Shown here: positions 15,603 to 24,100 of the stretch, piece after piece
How the letters are laid out: each line of letters opens with the position of its first letter
Numbering within the stretch: position 1 is the first letter of the stretch
Assembly (NCBI GenBank): GCA_002780715.1
Contig: PEUO01000117.1
Coordinates: 1 to 36,819 of the forward strand
DNA from: Deltaproteobacteria bacterium CG03_land_8_20_14_0_80_45_14
Lineage (GTDB): Bacteria; Desulfobacterota; BSN033; UBA1163
Reading direction: 5' to 3'
DNA: 36,819 nucleotides
Program-made: the position numbers and the translations under genes
The notes under the pieces: model-generated
The model's database searches: none
The model's input: only the letters and a program-made list of their open reading frames with translations
What the model was told of the DNA's origin: nothing

Positions 15603-16418
15603 TTATTTAGGCCTCTCCGACAGGTTGTAGTAATCCGCTTTACAGGAATCTCTCAAAAAGGTGAGAGATTCTCTGACTTCATTAAAGGATTTCTTCAAGG
15701 TTTCGTACTTTTTCTCCAGATCTAAATTCTGGGCGAGGGCCTCCTCCAGTTTGGACTGGAGTTCTCGGTTCTCCTCGGAGAAAAGGGAGGCCTCTCTCTC
15801 CTTTAACTTTCCTTTGATTTTCACCACCTCATTCTGTTCCATCTGAGATTCCAAGTCATCCATCCGGTCTAAAGCTCCCTCCTTCTCCAGGGTGACCCTG
15901 GTCAAGGCTTCCCTCGCCTCTCTCAATTCCTGTTGAAACTCTTTAATTCTCTCCAGAGCGTCTGTATTCTCCTCCTGGAGATAGATCGATTCGGACTGGA
16001 ACTCTTTGAGCTTTCGATGTTCTCTGCTCAGGGCCTCCAGTTGGCGCCGTAATTCTTGATTGTCTTGGGTCAATTGATGATTGGTTTTCTGGTAGGAAGT
16101 CAGATCCATCTCCAGAGCCCTCTTTGTCTGGGCCGAGGCGAGAAGCTGAGCATGGAGGTCTTCGATCAATTTCAGGACATCCAGGCCTTGTTCTGTCTCG
16201 ATTCCTTTCTTGGGAGACTCGAAGATCACCTTCCTCTCTGTCTGCTTCTCCGGGGATTTAATCCCCGGAATAGGTTGGTGAGGATCTTTTTCCAGCAACT
16301 GGGGTTCCTCCTCCAGAGATGAAGGAAGGGGTTCTTCCAGCTTTCTGATCTTCGGCATCTTTTCGGCGACATTCGTATCGAATCCATCAGCCGTGACCAC
16401 CTGACTTCTTGGCTTCAT
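15603..16418 (-). CDS. Long coiled-coil protein, last gene of the ParA operon
   Basis: The product is 271 residues. The N-terminal 80 residues are Pro/Glu/Lys-rich and disordered, and residues about 85-255 form a continuous coiled coil (ELRRQLEALSREHRKLKEFQSE, LEKKYETLKKSFNEVRESL). The N-terminal motif GFDTNVAEKMP matches EFTNNVAQKFP of the preceding small protein, and the first coil segment (LHAQLLASAQTKRALEMDL) aligns with LYSELRSSLTVRSALEFDL there, so the two are distant paralogues. GAGGAGG precedes the ATG. Next to a ParA ATPase it is a candidate cargo adaptor or ParA partner. No enzymatic motif is seen. Confidence 0.75.
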   Translation of the reverse strand: MKPRSQVVTADGFDTNVAEKMPKIRKLEEPLPSSLEEEPQLLEKDPHQPIPGIKSPEKQTERKVIFESPKKGIETEQGLDVLKLIEDLHAQLLASAQTKRALEMDLTSYQKTNHQLTQDNQELRRQLEALSREHRKLKEFQSESIYLQEENTDALERIKEFQQELREAREALTRVTLEKEGALDRMDDLESQMEQNEVVKIKGKLKEREASLFSEENRELQSKLEEALAQNLDLEKKYETLKKSFNEVRESLTFLRDSCKADYYNLSERPK

Positions 16419-16456
16419 CCTGTACCCTCCTCAGCCACTCGGCCTCTTCCCCCTTC

Positions 16457-16480
16457 CCCTTTCCCGTCTCCGGGAAAGGG
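16457..16480. repeat. 10-bp perfect hairpin between the two coiled-coil genes
   Basis: CCCTTTCCCG and CGGGAAAGGG arms with a 4-base loop lie in the 73-base gap inside the operon. There is no T run on the minus strand, so it is not a usual terminator; an mRNA-stabilising or processing hairpin, or a small repeat, fits better. Confidence 0.5.
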
Positions 16481-16491
16481 AGGGAAGGAGA

Positions 16492-16824
16492 TTATTTGAT
16501 TCGTTCTTTCATGTATTCATCCATCACCCTTAACATCTCGACAATCTTTTCCACTTCCGCTTTGACCCGGTTCACCTCTTCAAGCATTCGATTGGCCTTC
16601 TTCAGATCGAATTCCAGGGCAGATCGCACCGTTAAAGAGGAACGGAGTTCAGAATAAAGCGTATCGATTCGCTCCGTTAAATCATCCTTTTTTGATTCTT
16701 CCACAGATCTCTTCAACGGAGAGACGGAACGGGGTTCCGCAACATCCCAAGGCCTTTCAATCGGCTCTTTGTTCAGTGTGTTGGGAAATTTCTGTGCGAC
16801 GTTGTTGGTAAATTCATCCGACAT
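16492..16824 (-). CDS. Short coiled-coil protein, paralogue of the downstream one
   Basis: The product is 110 residues: an N-terminal MSDEFTNNVAQKFPNTLNK block, a Pro-rich linker, then a coil from about residue 45 (RIDTLYSELRSSLTVRSALEFDLKKANRMLEEVNRVKAEVEKI). The ATG overlaps the end of the ParA gene by 11 bases and has AAGGAG 6 bases upstream, so its translation is tied to ParA. Small coiled-coil or disordered proteins next to ParA-type ATPases commonly act as the ATPase-activating adaptor. Whether that holds here is inference. Confidence 0.75.
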   Translation of the reverse strand: MSDEFTNNVAQKFPNTLNKEPIERPWDVAEPRSVSPLKRSVEESKKDDLTERIDTLYSELRSSLTVRSALEFDLKKANRMLEEVNRVKAEVEKIVEMLRVMDEYMKERIK

Positions 16825-17845
16825 GATCAGCTCCTTTCAGTCCGATTATTTCATCGATCAGGCTCTGGATATCCGCCGCACCTTTTGACGATTGGGCGAA
16901 TAGAAAGATCGGAGTCCCTTGGCTGGTTGCCTCTGCAATCTTTGTATCCTGGCGGATCACTGTGCTGAGGAGGTATTTTTCATAGTGGGTTTCCAGCGCC
17001 TTCTTCGAACGTTTGCAGATTCGATGGGACTCATTGTAACGGTTAAGGAAGATGAAGATGTTTTCAAAGACAAAAGAAAAATCCTCCTCGATCGTGGAGA
17101 GGGTCTCGAAGAGAATCTTGAGTCCGTGATAGGAGAGGAAATCGGCTAAGACGGGGATGATGAGATCGTTGGAGGCAAGGATCGCATTCAGGTTTAAGAG
17201 TCCGATGCTGGGAGAGGCGTCCATTACAATCAGTTCGTAGTTCTTCTCCACGGAACTGATGAGCCTCCGCAATCGGAACTCTCTTGAATTCATGGAAAAG
17301 AGCGAGAGCTCCACTGGTGAGAGATTCAGGTTCGAGGGAATGATATCCAATGTGGGGAGATCCGTTTTGACGATAATCTTTTCGATCTCTTCCTTTTCGA
17401 TTAGGGCATGGAACAGGGTCTTGGAAAACTGTTGACTGTTGAGGCCCAGGCATTGGGTCAGATGGCCTTGTGGATCCAGATCGATCAAGAGTGTCCGAAC
17501 CCCCATCTGGGCAAGACGAAAACCATAAGAGGCAGAGATGGTGCTTTTCCCTGTCCCCCCTTTAAAGTTGAGGAAGAGTTGTTTCCGGATGGATTTGAGG
17601 AGGGAAGGAAATCCCAGGTAGTTCCGATACTTGCTGACATCCTCCGGCTTATAATAGCGGCCCTGATTGGAATTCCTTTTGGCAGAAGGAAGGATTCCTT
17701 TCACCTCCTTCTCAAGGAGTTCGTGTTTTGAAATTCCGAGGAGCTTGGCAAAGGCCATCGGCGAGTAGACCGTGTCTCCTAAAATCTGGGGCTTTTGAAT
17801 AAGGGGTAGCGATTGAGTCGCCATAGTTACTTTTTCTTTCTTCAA
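16814..17845 (-). CDS. ParA/MinD-family ATPase with N-terminal MerR-like helix-turn-helix
   Basis: Residues about 20-80 resemble a MerR-type HTH (TVYSPMAFAKLLGISKHELL, then NQGRYYKPEDVSKYR). The deviant Walker A is KGGTGKST at 95-102. LLIDLDPQGHLTQCLGL is the A' motif and LIVMDASPSIGLLNLNAI holds the Walker B Asp. I choose the TTG at 17845: an AAGGAG lies 5 bases upstream and the TTGA overlaps the HEAT gene stop. A longer frame from 17920 would overlap that gene by 79 bases. Such ATPases position plasmids, chromosomes or protein cargo by ATP-dependent nucleoid binding. There is no ParB here; the two coiled-coil proteins downstream are likely partners. Confidence 0.88.
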   Translation of the reverse strand: MKKEKVTMATQSLPLIQKPQILGDTVYSPMAFAKLLGISKHELLEKEVKGILPSAKRNSNQGRYYKPEDVSKYRNYLGFPSLLKSIRKQLFLNFKGGTGKSTISASYGFRLAQMGVRTLLIDLDPQGHLTQCLGLNSQQFSKTLFHALIEKEEIEKIIVKTDLPTLDIIPSNLNLSPVELSLFSMNSREFRLRRLISSVEKNYELIVMDASPSIGLLNLNAILASNDLIIPVLADFLSYHGLKILFETLSTIEEDFSFVFENIFIFLNRYNESHRICKRSKKALETHYEKYLLSTVIRQDTKIAEATSQGTPIFLFAQSSKGAADIQSLIDEIIGLKGADHVG

Positions 17846-18597
17846 ACTTGACTCCTTAGGAAAGCCATTCTCCTTTTCAACGGTCTCGCCACGATTTTCT
17901 CTAAAGTCATCTTCGCCCATTTTCGAAGGCCTGGGTCTGAATCGGTCATCGCCTCCATCATGTAATTCTCGCTCTCGTCAGGATAAAGGGCGGCAAGGGA
18001 AAAGAGAGCTGCTTTTCTCACCATCGTATCCTGATCCCTCGACAACTCCATTAGGATCGGTAAGGCGCCCTCTATTTGTGTCCACCCTAATAAGGTCGCA
18101 ACTTTCCGTCTCACCCAAGTAGATTCATCGCTCAAGAATTGAAGGAGGATATTTAGATCGATTTTTTCCTGATATTGGAACATCCCTCGGAGGGCAGCGA
18201 TCCTGACTCTCGGATCGCTATCTTTAAGATATTTTTTTAATAAAGGGGAGACGATGGGACTTCGAAATTTAATAAGAGAACGAAGCGCCTGAGCTCTGAC
18301 GTCTGGGTCTTGATCAGACAAAATCTCTTGGAGGAGAGACATGGGGATGGAGGGATAAGATTTTTCTAAATAATATTTTATTGACAAAATTCTTACCTGC
18401 GGATCGGGATGTTTTAGATCAGTTTTTGCCTGTTTTAGAATGGCTTCGGATGAAAAGGTCTTTGGAAGATTATATTCTGCGGGGGGAGAGGGAGGACTCG
18501 TCATTTTTTCGTAATCCTGAGAATAAAAAGATTTATCAAAGTCTGAATTTCCTAATCCTGTCGATTTTAAGTAAATCAATCGGAAACGATCTGCCAC
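17842..18597 (-). CDS. HEAT-repeat protein
   Basis: The product is 251 residues from the GTG at 18597, chosen because GGAAGG lies just upstream (a TTG at 18615 is also in frame). After a 60-residue linker rich in Ser/Pro there are five to six HEAT repeats, each about 31 residues with the D-x-x-V-R signature: HPDPQVRILSIKY, DQDPDVRAQALRSL, DSDPRVRIAALRGM, DESTWVRRKVATLLG, DQDTMVRKAALFSL and DSDPGLRKWAKMTL. It is a protein-binding scaffold with no catalytic motif. It lies between the RHH regulator and ParA, overlaps ParA by 4 bases and so is expressed with it, perhaps as a cargo receptor. Confidence 0.85.
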   Translation of the reverse strand: MADRFRLIYLKSTGLGNSDFDKSFYSQDYEKMTSPPSPPAEYNLPKTFSSEAILKQAKTDLKHPDPQVRILSIKYYLEKSYPSIPMSLLQEILSDQDPDVRAQALRSLIKFRSPIVSPLLKKYLKDSDPRVRIAALRGMFQYQEKIDLNILLQFLSDESTWVRRKVATLLGWTQIEGALPILMELSRDQDTMVRKAALFSLAALYPDESENYMMEAMTDSDPGLRKWAKMTLEKIVARPLKRRMAFLRSQV

Positions 18598-18637
18598 GTT
18601 ACCTTCCCGCTCCAAATCTGAGATGCTTTAAAAGAGA

Positions 18638-18820
18638 TTATCCTTTAAAATACTCTTTAAATTCGAATTTCAACTGCTCAGAATATTTTTCCAAAAGCAT
18701 ATCCAAAGCCTCCCTCACATAAACCGACTGGGGAACCTTGGTCTTCTCGGATAACCTCTTCAAAGCCTCCATTTGTTCATCTTTAATATAAATGGTACGG
18801 GCAACCTTTTTCTGTGCCAA
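18638..18820 (-). CDS. Ribbon-helix-helix (CopG-like) regulator, first gene of the ParA operon
   Basis: The product is 60 residues: VARTIYIKDEQMEALKRLSE (strand plus helix 1), then VPQSVYVREALDMLLEKYSEQL (helix 2), the RHH DNA-binding fold. I choose the TTG at 18820 because GAGGGGG stands 4 bases upstream. The longer frame (TTG at 18850) would start inside the -10 box of the promoter and cannot be translated from it. The inverted repeat over that promoter is a natural autoregulatory site. RHH plus ParA is also the make-up of plasmid type Ib partition systems (ParFG-like), so a centromere-binding role is possible. Confidence 0.82.
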   Translation of the reverse strand: MAQKKVARTIYIKDEQMEALKRLSEKTKVPQSVYVREALDMLLEKYSEQLKFEFKEYFKG

Positions 18821-18845
18821 AAAACCCCCTCTAACCAATTTGAAA

Positions 18846-18877
18846 CACAATATAATACAATATGTTTATTGTGTCAA
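18846..18877 (-). promoter_or_regulatory. Promoter and probable RHH operator of the ParA operon
   Basis: On the minus strand, TTGACA (18877-18872), a 17-base spacer and TATATT (18854-18849). The inverted repeat CACAATA (18846-18852) and TATTGTG (18867-18873) lies across both boxes, so a bound dimer or tetramer would block transcription. The region 18878-19110 has no gene and no structure that I can support. Confidence 0.7.
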
Positions 18878-19110
18878 GAAAAAAATTTTCAAATTTCTCT
18901 TTTAATTTCAATAAATTATACTTTTTAATAGACTCCTCATTAATTGAGAAAGGTTCTCTTGAACTCTATTTATTTCAGCCTGGATGGCATCAAATGGGGA
19001 ATATGAAGAAAAATAGTGATTATAATGGACCGCAAATAGTTGGCCTTAAAAAACATACGTCTCCCTCCTTTTCTTTATCTTAAATTATGCACCAACCACC
19101 TCATTCAGCA

Positions 19111-19186
19111 AATCAAGAGAGCATATAGTAATTTCTCAGAGCTCTCTGAAAAAACACTTGACTTTTAAAAAAGAATTTTCAATAAT
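19111..19186 (+). promoter_or_regulatory. Promoter of the cold-shock gene with conserved upstream element
   Basis: -35 is TTGACT (19158-19163) and -10 is AATAAT (19181-19186), with a 17-base spacer. The 36-base element at 19111-19146 (GAGAGC...GCTCTC) repeats that before the RRM gene, at the same 47-base offset to the -35 box. The expected transcript start is near 19193. Confidence 0.72.
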
Positions 19187-19192
19187 GTTTTC

Positions 19193-19301
19193 ATTGTAAG
19201 TTGTAAGGAGTAGTTGTTTGGATCATAAAAAAGGCCACAAAAGCTTGAACCCCATACTTTTGTGGCCTTTTTAGTTAGGACCAAAGGCGATTACAACTTA
19301 C
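19193..19301 (+). ncRNA. Structured leader of the cold-shock mRNA with internal terminator-like hairpin
   Basis: A perfect 16-bp stem (19228-19243 with 19257-19272, loop of 13) ends in a T run and has the form of an intrinsic terminator. A perfect 11-bp outer stem, GTAAGTTGTAA (19196-19206) with TTACAACTTAC (19291-19301), encloses it and begins within a few bases of the predicted transcript start. It could be an attenuator or cold-sensing leader, or a short stable RNA made when termination occurs. Confidence 0.65.
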
Positions 19302-19332
19302 GTCAGTTCAGAAAGAGAGGAGGTGAGTCGTA

Positions 19333-19536
19333 GTGGCCAAAGGTCGTGTTAAATGGTTTAACGAGAAGAAGGGCTTCGGATTCATTTCCAGAGATGACGG
19401 AAGTGATGTATTCGTTCACTTCTCAGCCATCAAGAAGGAGGGATTCAAAACCCTTTACGAAGGCGATGAGGTAGAGTTCGAGATCTCAGAAGGTCCGAAG
19501 GGTCCACAGGCGACGGACGTGACGGTTCTGGCCTAA
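19333..19536 (+). CDS. Cold-shock domain protein (CspA family)
   Basis: The product is 67 residues: [22 protein letters not shown] (RNP1 KGFGFI), DVFVHFSAI (RNP2 VFVHF), then [23 protein letters not shown]. It is a complete single cold-shock domain that binds single-stranded nucleic acid and melts RNA secondary structure. The GTG start at 19333 has GGAGGTG upstream. A 147-base structured leader and a promoter element shared with the RRM-rpsU operon indicate post-transcriptional and transcriptional control. A terminator follows directly. Confidence 0.96.
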   Translation: MAKGRVKWFNEKKGFGFISRDDGSDVFVHFSAIKKEGFKTLYEGDEVEFEISEGPKGPQATDVTVLA

Positions 19537-19564
19537 GTGGAAACTCGTTAGGCTAAAAGAGAAA

Positions 19565-19601
19565 GAGACCCCAGGTTTTTATCCTGGGGTTTCTTTTTTT
19601 C
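19565..19601 (+). terminator. Intrinsic terminator of the cold-shock gene
   Basis: ACCCCAGG (19568-19575) pairs with CCTGGGGT (19583-19590), loop of 7, followed by TTCTTTTTTT, 29 bases after the stop codon. Confidence 0.85.
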
Positions 19602-19667
19602 TTTGCTTAAGTGTGAATGTGGTGTCAGTTAAGGATCCTGAGATTCAATTTGTTGAAGTTAGATTTA

Positions 19668-19688
19668 CGCTATGCGCTATGCTCTATG
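19668..19688. repeat. Three tandem CGCTATG heptamers
   Basis: CGCTATG CGCTATG CTCTATG stands in the non-coding stretch between the cold-shock terminator and the next gene. It is short and prone to slippage; no function can be read from it. Confidence 0.5.
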
Positions 19689-19721
19689 CGCAGGGCTTCT
19701 AGTGTGAGGATAGGTTCATCC

Positions 19722-20264
19722 ATGGGAGAGATTAAATCCACCTTGGAATTGGCAATGGAAAGAACAAAAAAGGTTGCCATCTCCGAAAAGGAAAAAGAAG
19801 AGATCAAGCAAAAGGAAGTCTTACAGAAGGCCACCAGCCTCTTTCACCGATATCGGGAAGGACACCTCTCCTTGAATGAAATTCTGAAGCAGATTGAGAA
19901 AATGGAGAAGAAGACAGCGGCGACGGTGAAAGAACTCCTTTTCTCCCAATGGATCGACGCGCTCTCTCTGGATGATGATGACGAAAGGATCCTCAAAGGG
20001 ATTGAATCATTGAAGCAACGCAATATCAACGAGGTAAAAAAGCAATTTCACCATCTGCTATCCCAGTATCAAAGAGAAAAGGAAAAGATTAAAGAAGAGG
20101 TGAAGGTTCAATTCACAGAGGCTTTGAGGAAAGACGGCATCTACGGGAGTGCGGTGGAGCCCAAACTCGAAGGGGGCGAACTCTGGAAAATAGAAAATGA
20201 GAAATTAGATCTGTCCTACAAGGCCAAATTGGGAGAGATCAAAGAACAACTGAGGGTTTTATAA
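19722..20264 (+). CDS. Unknown charged helical protein
   Basis: The product is 180 residues from the ATG at 19722 (weak AGG upstream). A longer in-frame extension back to 19617 runs through the heptamer repeat and is unlikely to be coding. The protein is Lys/Glu-rich and almost all helical (KEKEEIKQKEVLQKATSLFH, QYQREKEKIKEEVKVQF), with a more compact central part (LLFSQWIDALSLDDDDERIL). I recognise no family. It ends overlapping the stop of the convergent MBL gene by 6 bases. Confidence 0.7.
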   Translation: MGEIKSTLELAMERTKKVAISEKEKEEIKQKEVLQKATSLFHRYREGHLSLNEILKQIEKMEKKTAATVKELLFSQWIDALSLDDDDERILKGIESLKQRNINEVKKQFHHLLSQYQREKEKIKEEVKVQFTEALRKDGIYGSAVEPKLEGGELWKIENEKLDLSYKAKLGEIKEQLRVL

Positions 20265-20924
20265 ATAGGCATAAAAATTTTGGCGTATGAATTCGAAGTT
20301 CTGAAGCACCATCTCTCTCCCCATCACTACCTCTCCATGGCCTGGCAACAAGATCTCCGTATCCAAACGGGACATCCTCTCAATGCTTTCCTTTATTAAT
20401 TTGGAATCCCCTTCCAGAAAGTCTGTCCTTCCAATGCCGCCATGAAAAACGAGATCGCCGGTTAAGAGGACCTTCCTCTCCGGCCAATGGATCGTAAGGG
20501 AGCCAGGGGAATGGCCCGGGGTCTGGTAGATATAAAAAATCTCTTTTCCAAAATGGAGTTCTCCTTCTTTCAGGTAGAAGTCGACTCGAAATTCAGGCAT
20601 AGGTTGTCCCATCATTTCAAAGAGGAGTTTCCCGCTCTTGAGAAGGTAGCGTTCCTCCTCTTGGTTCATCGCTATCTTGACCGGTTTATTCAAAAAGGCT
20701 TCAAGGCCTTCGAAATGGTCTGGATGAGAATGGGTCAGGATGATTAGATCGATCTCCTCCGGAGAAATCCCATCTCCCTCCATCTGATGAAAGAGATTGG
20801 GGACATGACGGGAATGACCTGGATCGATGAGAACCGTTACTTCTCCCCGGATCAAATAAGTGTTGCAATTATTCTCATAGGGATTCTGCCACAGATAGGC
20901 GTAAAGATCCTTTTCCAGTTTCAT
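20259..20924 (-). CDS. MBL-fold metallo-hydrolase (glyoxalase II-like)
   Basis: The product is 221 residues with the metal-binding set of the metallo-beta-lactamase fold: ILTHSHPDHFEG (HxHxDH), TPGHSPGSL, LLTGDLVF and LLPGHGE. The N-terminus NCNTYLIRGEVTVLIDPG is typical of glyoxalase II/RbsD-like thioester or lactone hydrolases. AGGAAA precedes the ATG. The substrate cannot be told from sequence; the adjacent genes are not related in function. Confidence 0.9.
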   Translation of the reverse strand: MKLEKDLYAYLWQNPYENNCNTYLIRGEVTVLIDPGHSRHVPNLFHQMEGDGISPEEIDLIILTHSHPDHFEGLEAFLNKPVKIAMNQEEERYLLKSGKLLFEMMGQPMPEFRVDFYLKEGELHFGKEIFYIYQTPGHSPGSLTIHWPERKVLLTGDLVFHGGIGRTDFLEGDSKLIKESIERMSRLDTEILLPGHGEVVMGREMVLQNFEFIRQNFYAYL

Positions 20925-21101
20925 AAGATTTCCTTTTATGCGGCTGATAAAATCCTTTAAACATTAAAATGAAGATTCCCACTTTGCAAGAAGAGGAGAT
21001 CAAGCCTTCAATTCTATTGATTTTTTTCTCAAATCTGATAAACTCCTAACGAAGCTAAACCTCTCATCAATAGCCTATCGTACTTAAATTTGAAGAATAG
21101 C

Positions 21102-21130
21102 TTGACAAAGCATTCAAGCTTTTTTGAAAT
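21102..21130 (+). promoter_or_regulatory. Possible promoter of the three-gene helicase/methylase operon
   Basis: TTGACA (21102-21107) and TGAAAT (21125-21130, four of six) with a 17-base spacer, 56 bases before the first ATG. The -10 is weak and no clear SD precedes the ATG at 21187, so basal expression may be low. The rest of 20925-21101 is AT-rich without visible structure. Confidence 0.45.
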
Positions 21131-21186
21131 TGCTCTTTGTTCAGACACAAATTTTGCTTTAATCACACAGTGAACGAATAATCCAA

Positions 21187-24100
21187 ATGAGTATCTTCGA
21201 CCTTCGCCAATCAGTGATCGATGAATACAGTAAGTACGTTCAGAGCTTCCTTTCTATTGCTGATGACCGAATAAGAGCATTTATTGAGGAATCGCTCTTA
21301 AAAAACCAAGCCCTTTGGCCAGATGCGCTACTGCAATTAAATCCATCTTACGAGATGGCTTCGACAGTAAAAGACCTTGTTATAGAGGGAAAACTCCATC
21401 CTCTATGCGCCGACATTTTCTGTGCGGATGGTGGGGATCCTATACGATTATATCTTCATCAACAAGAAGCGATTGAAAAGGCTTTAAACCACAAACATTT
21501 CATAGTAACGAGCGGCACCGGGTCTGGAAAAACCCTTACCTATTTCGTTCCCATTTTTGACGCTATTCTTCGCACTAATCCTGAAGAGGCCAAGACTCGG
21601 GCAATCATTGTTTACCCGATGAATGCCCTGGTTAATTCACAGGAAGAGGCTTTAAGAAGACTTCTTACTCAATATAAAAATCTTACTGGGAAAGAGTGCC
21701 CAATTCGATTCTCGAAATATACCGGTCAAGAAAGGGAGCAGGAAAAACACAATATCCAGAAGAATCCTCCTCATATCCTGTTAACCAATTATGTCATGTT
21801 AGAACTCATGCTGATTCGTCCAGAAGAACATAATTTTGTGGATAGAAGCACCGCAGACCTGCAATTCTTAGTCATTGATGAATTACATACCTACCGCGGT
21901 AGGCAGGGGGCAGATGTTGGCCTCTTGATTCGCCGATTGCGCGAGCGGTCAGGAAACCAAAATCTCCAATGTATTGGAACAAGCGCAACCATGGTGGCAG
22001 GGAAAACCACTTCCAAAAAGGAAAGGCAAGAAGGAGTAGCCCAATTCGCAAGTAAAATTTTTGGAGTCGCCATCGAACCTGACAGCATTATCGAAGAATC
22101 CTTGAAAAGGATCACATCGAATCCAGACATTCCATCCGCAGAGATCTTGCATAGCACCCTGGATTCACCCGTTCCCCAGACGGTCGAGGAAATGATTAAT
22201 AACCCCCTCACAGCCTGGATTGAGCTTACCTTTGGCATCGAGGAGGAGCCGGACGGGCAATTACGTCGCAAACCACCTGTGAGTCTATTAGAGGGAGCTC
22301 AAAAACTTTCGGAGTTAACAGGGATTGAGGTTCAACATTGTCAGGAAAGGTTGAGGGAAAGTTTTCTCTTGGGAAGCCAGTTGAAAATGGCCGATGGAAG
22401 CTCCCCCTTTGCCTTTAAGCTCCATCAGTTTGTTGGTCAAGGCCGAACGGTTTATGCGACCCTTCAGCCACGGTCAAAAAGGTTTCTCACCCTCGAAGGC
22501 CAATACTTCGCGCCTGAACAAAAAGAAGAGCATATCCTCTATCCTTTACTATTCTGCCGGGTATGTGGACAAGATTATTATGTGGTAGCCAGGGATGTTG
22601 AGAGTGGACGTTTCCTGCCTTTAGATCCGCAAAGTGAGCAGTCGTCTGCCGCCGGATTTACCAGGGGATATTTCATGTTGTCACCCGAAGGGAATGGCTC
22701 TGATTGGAGTGAAGAACATCTTCCCCCTGAATGGTACGGTCAGAATGGAAAGGTCAAGAGGGATTATCGTCAACATGTTCCTGTGTCTACTTGGGTATTC
22801 CCGGATGGAACCTTGAAAACCGAACCAGACGCAGAGGCTGCAAAAGGATGGTATCAACCAACTCCGTTTATGCTCTGCCTCAACTGCGGTGAATTTTACA
22901 CAAGGCGTGATAGGCTCGATTTTCGCAAGATTGCAGGACTTTCGAGCGAGGGGCGAAGCACTTCAACTACCGTATTATCGATTTCTGCATTGCAGCATGT
23001 TGAAGAGGGTGGAATTAAAGAGGGGGCAAGAAAGATTCTCAGTTTTACGGACAACCGGCAGGATGCCTCCCTTCAGGCTGGACATTTCAACGATTTCGTT
23101 CAGATTTCTATTTTAAGGGCAGCCATTCTAATTGCCCTTAAAATGCATCGTCAGCTCAGATTTGATAATGCTGCTCAGAATGTCGTCGAATCTATAGGTT
23201 TGTCTCTTTCAGGTGTAGCTAAAAATAAAGATCTCAGAGAGGATACTACACAAGGTCGGGAAGTCTGGAACACATTCCGCGATTTGGTTGAATATCGACT
23301 CTTTGAAGATCTTCGACGAGGGTGGAGAGTTGTTCAACCTAATCTCGAACAGTGCGGTTTATTATGCATCGAATATAGAGGGTTAGAAGAGCTTTGTAAG
23401 GATGACAAGAACTGGGATAGCCTACCCCCTTTTAAGATCCTGTCACCCAAAACGCGAAAAGAGATCCTTACACCAGTTCTCGACCATTTCCGAAAGAAAC
23501 TTGCAATTTCCACTGGCTGCCTTAAAGAGCAGTACCAGCAACAGCTCCGGAAGCGTGCCCTGGAGCAAATTAATGAAAGATGGTCTTTTGATGAAAAAGA
23601 AATGCTCCATACCGCATTGAGGTTCTTACCCCCCGGACAACCCACTCGGCCCATCGAAGGCTTGAGTTTGGGAGAGAACAGTTTGATCGGTCGTTATCTC
23701 CGAAGAACTCTTGCCATTTCAGAATCGTATCCAAGCTTCATCCAAAAGCTGACAGATCTTCTCTCCTCCCACGGGTTAATGAAGAAAGATTCTGAAAGGG
23801 GTGTTTCATTCATCCAATTGGATGGAACATGCCTCTTATGGAACAAATGCATGACAGGATTGCCTCCATCCGATCCGATCTACACTCGACGGGTGCAAAG
23901 TGAAGCCTATTTGGAAACAGAGCGAAAAGCAAACGAATACTTTCGCAATTTCTACAAAGGAGGGGCGGCAACTTTACGCGACATAGAAGGTCGGGAGCAT
24001 ACTGCCCAGATTACTTATGAGAGCAGGCAGGAGAGGGAACAAAGATTTCGAGATGGAGATCTGGCTTGCCTCTTCTGCTCCCCCACTATGGAACTTGGAA

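Noticed and set aside
21889-21912. CTACCGCGGTAGGCAGG inside the helicase gene as a copy of the palindromic repeat at 10371
   Set aside because: It encodes the conserved TYRGRQGADV motif of this helicase family, so the resemblance is due to coding constraint.
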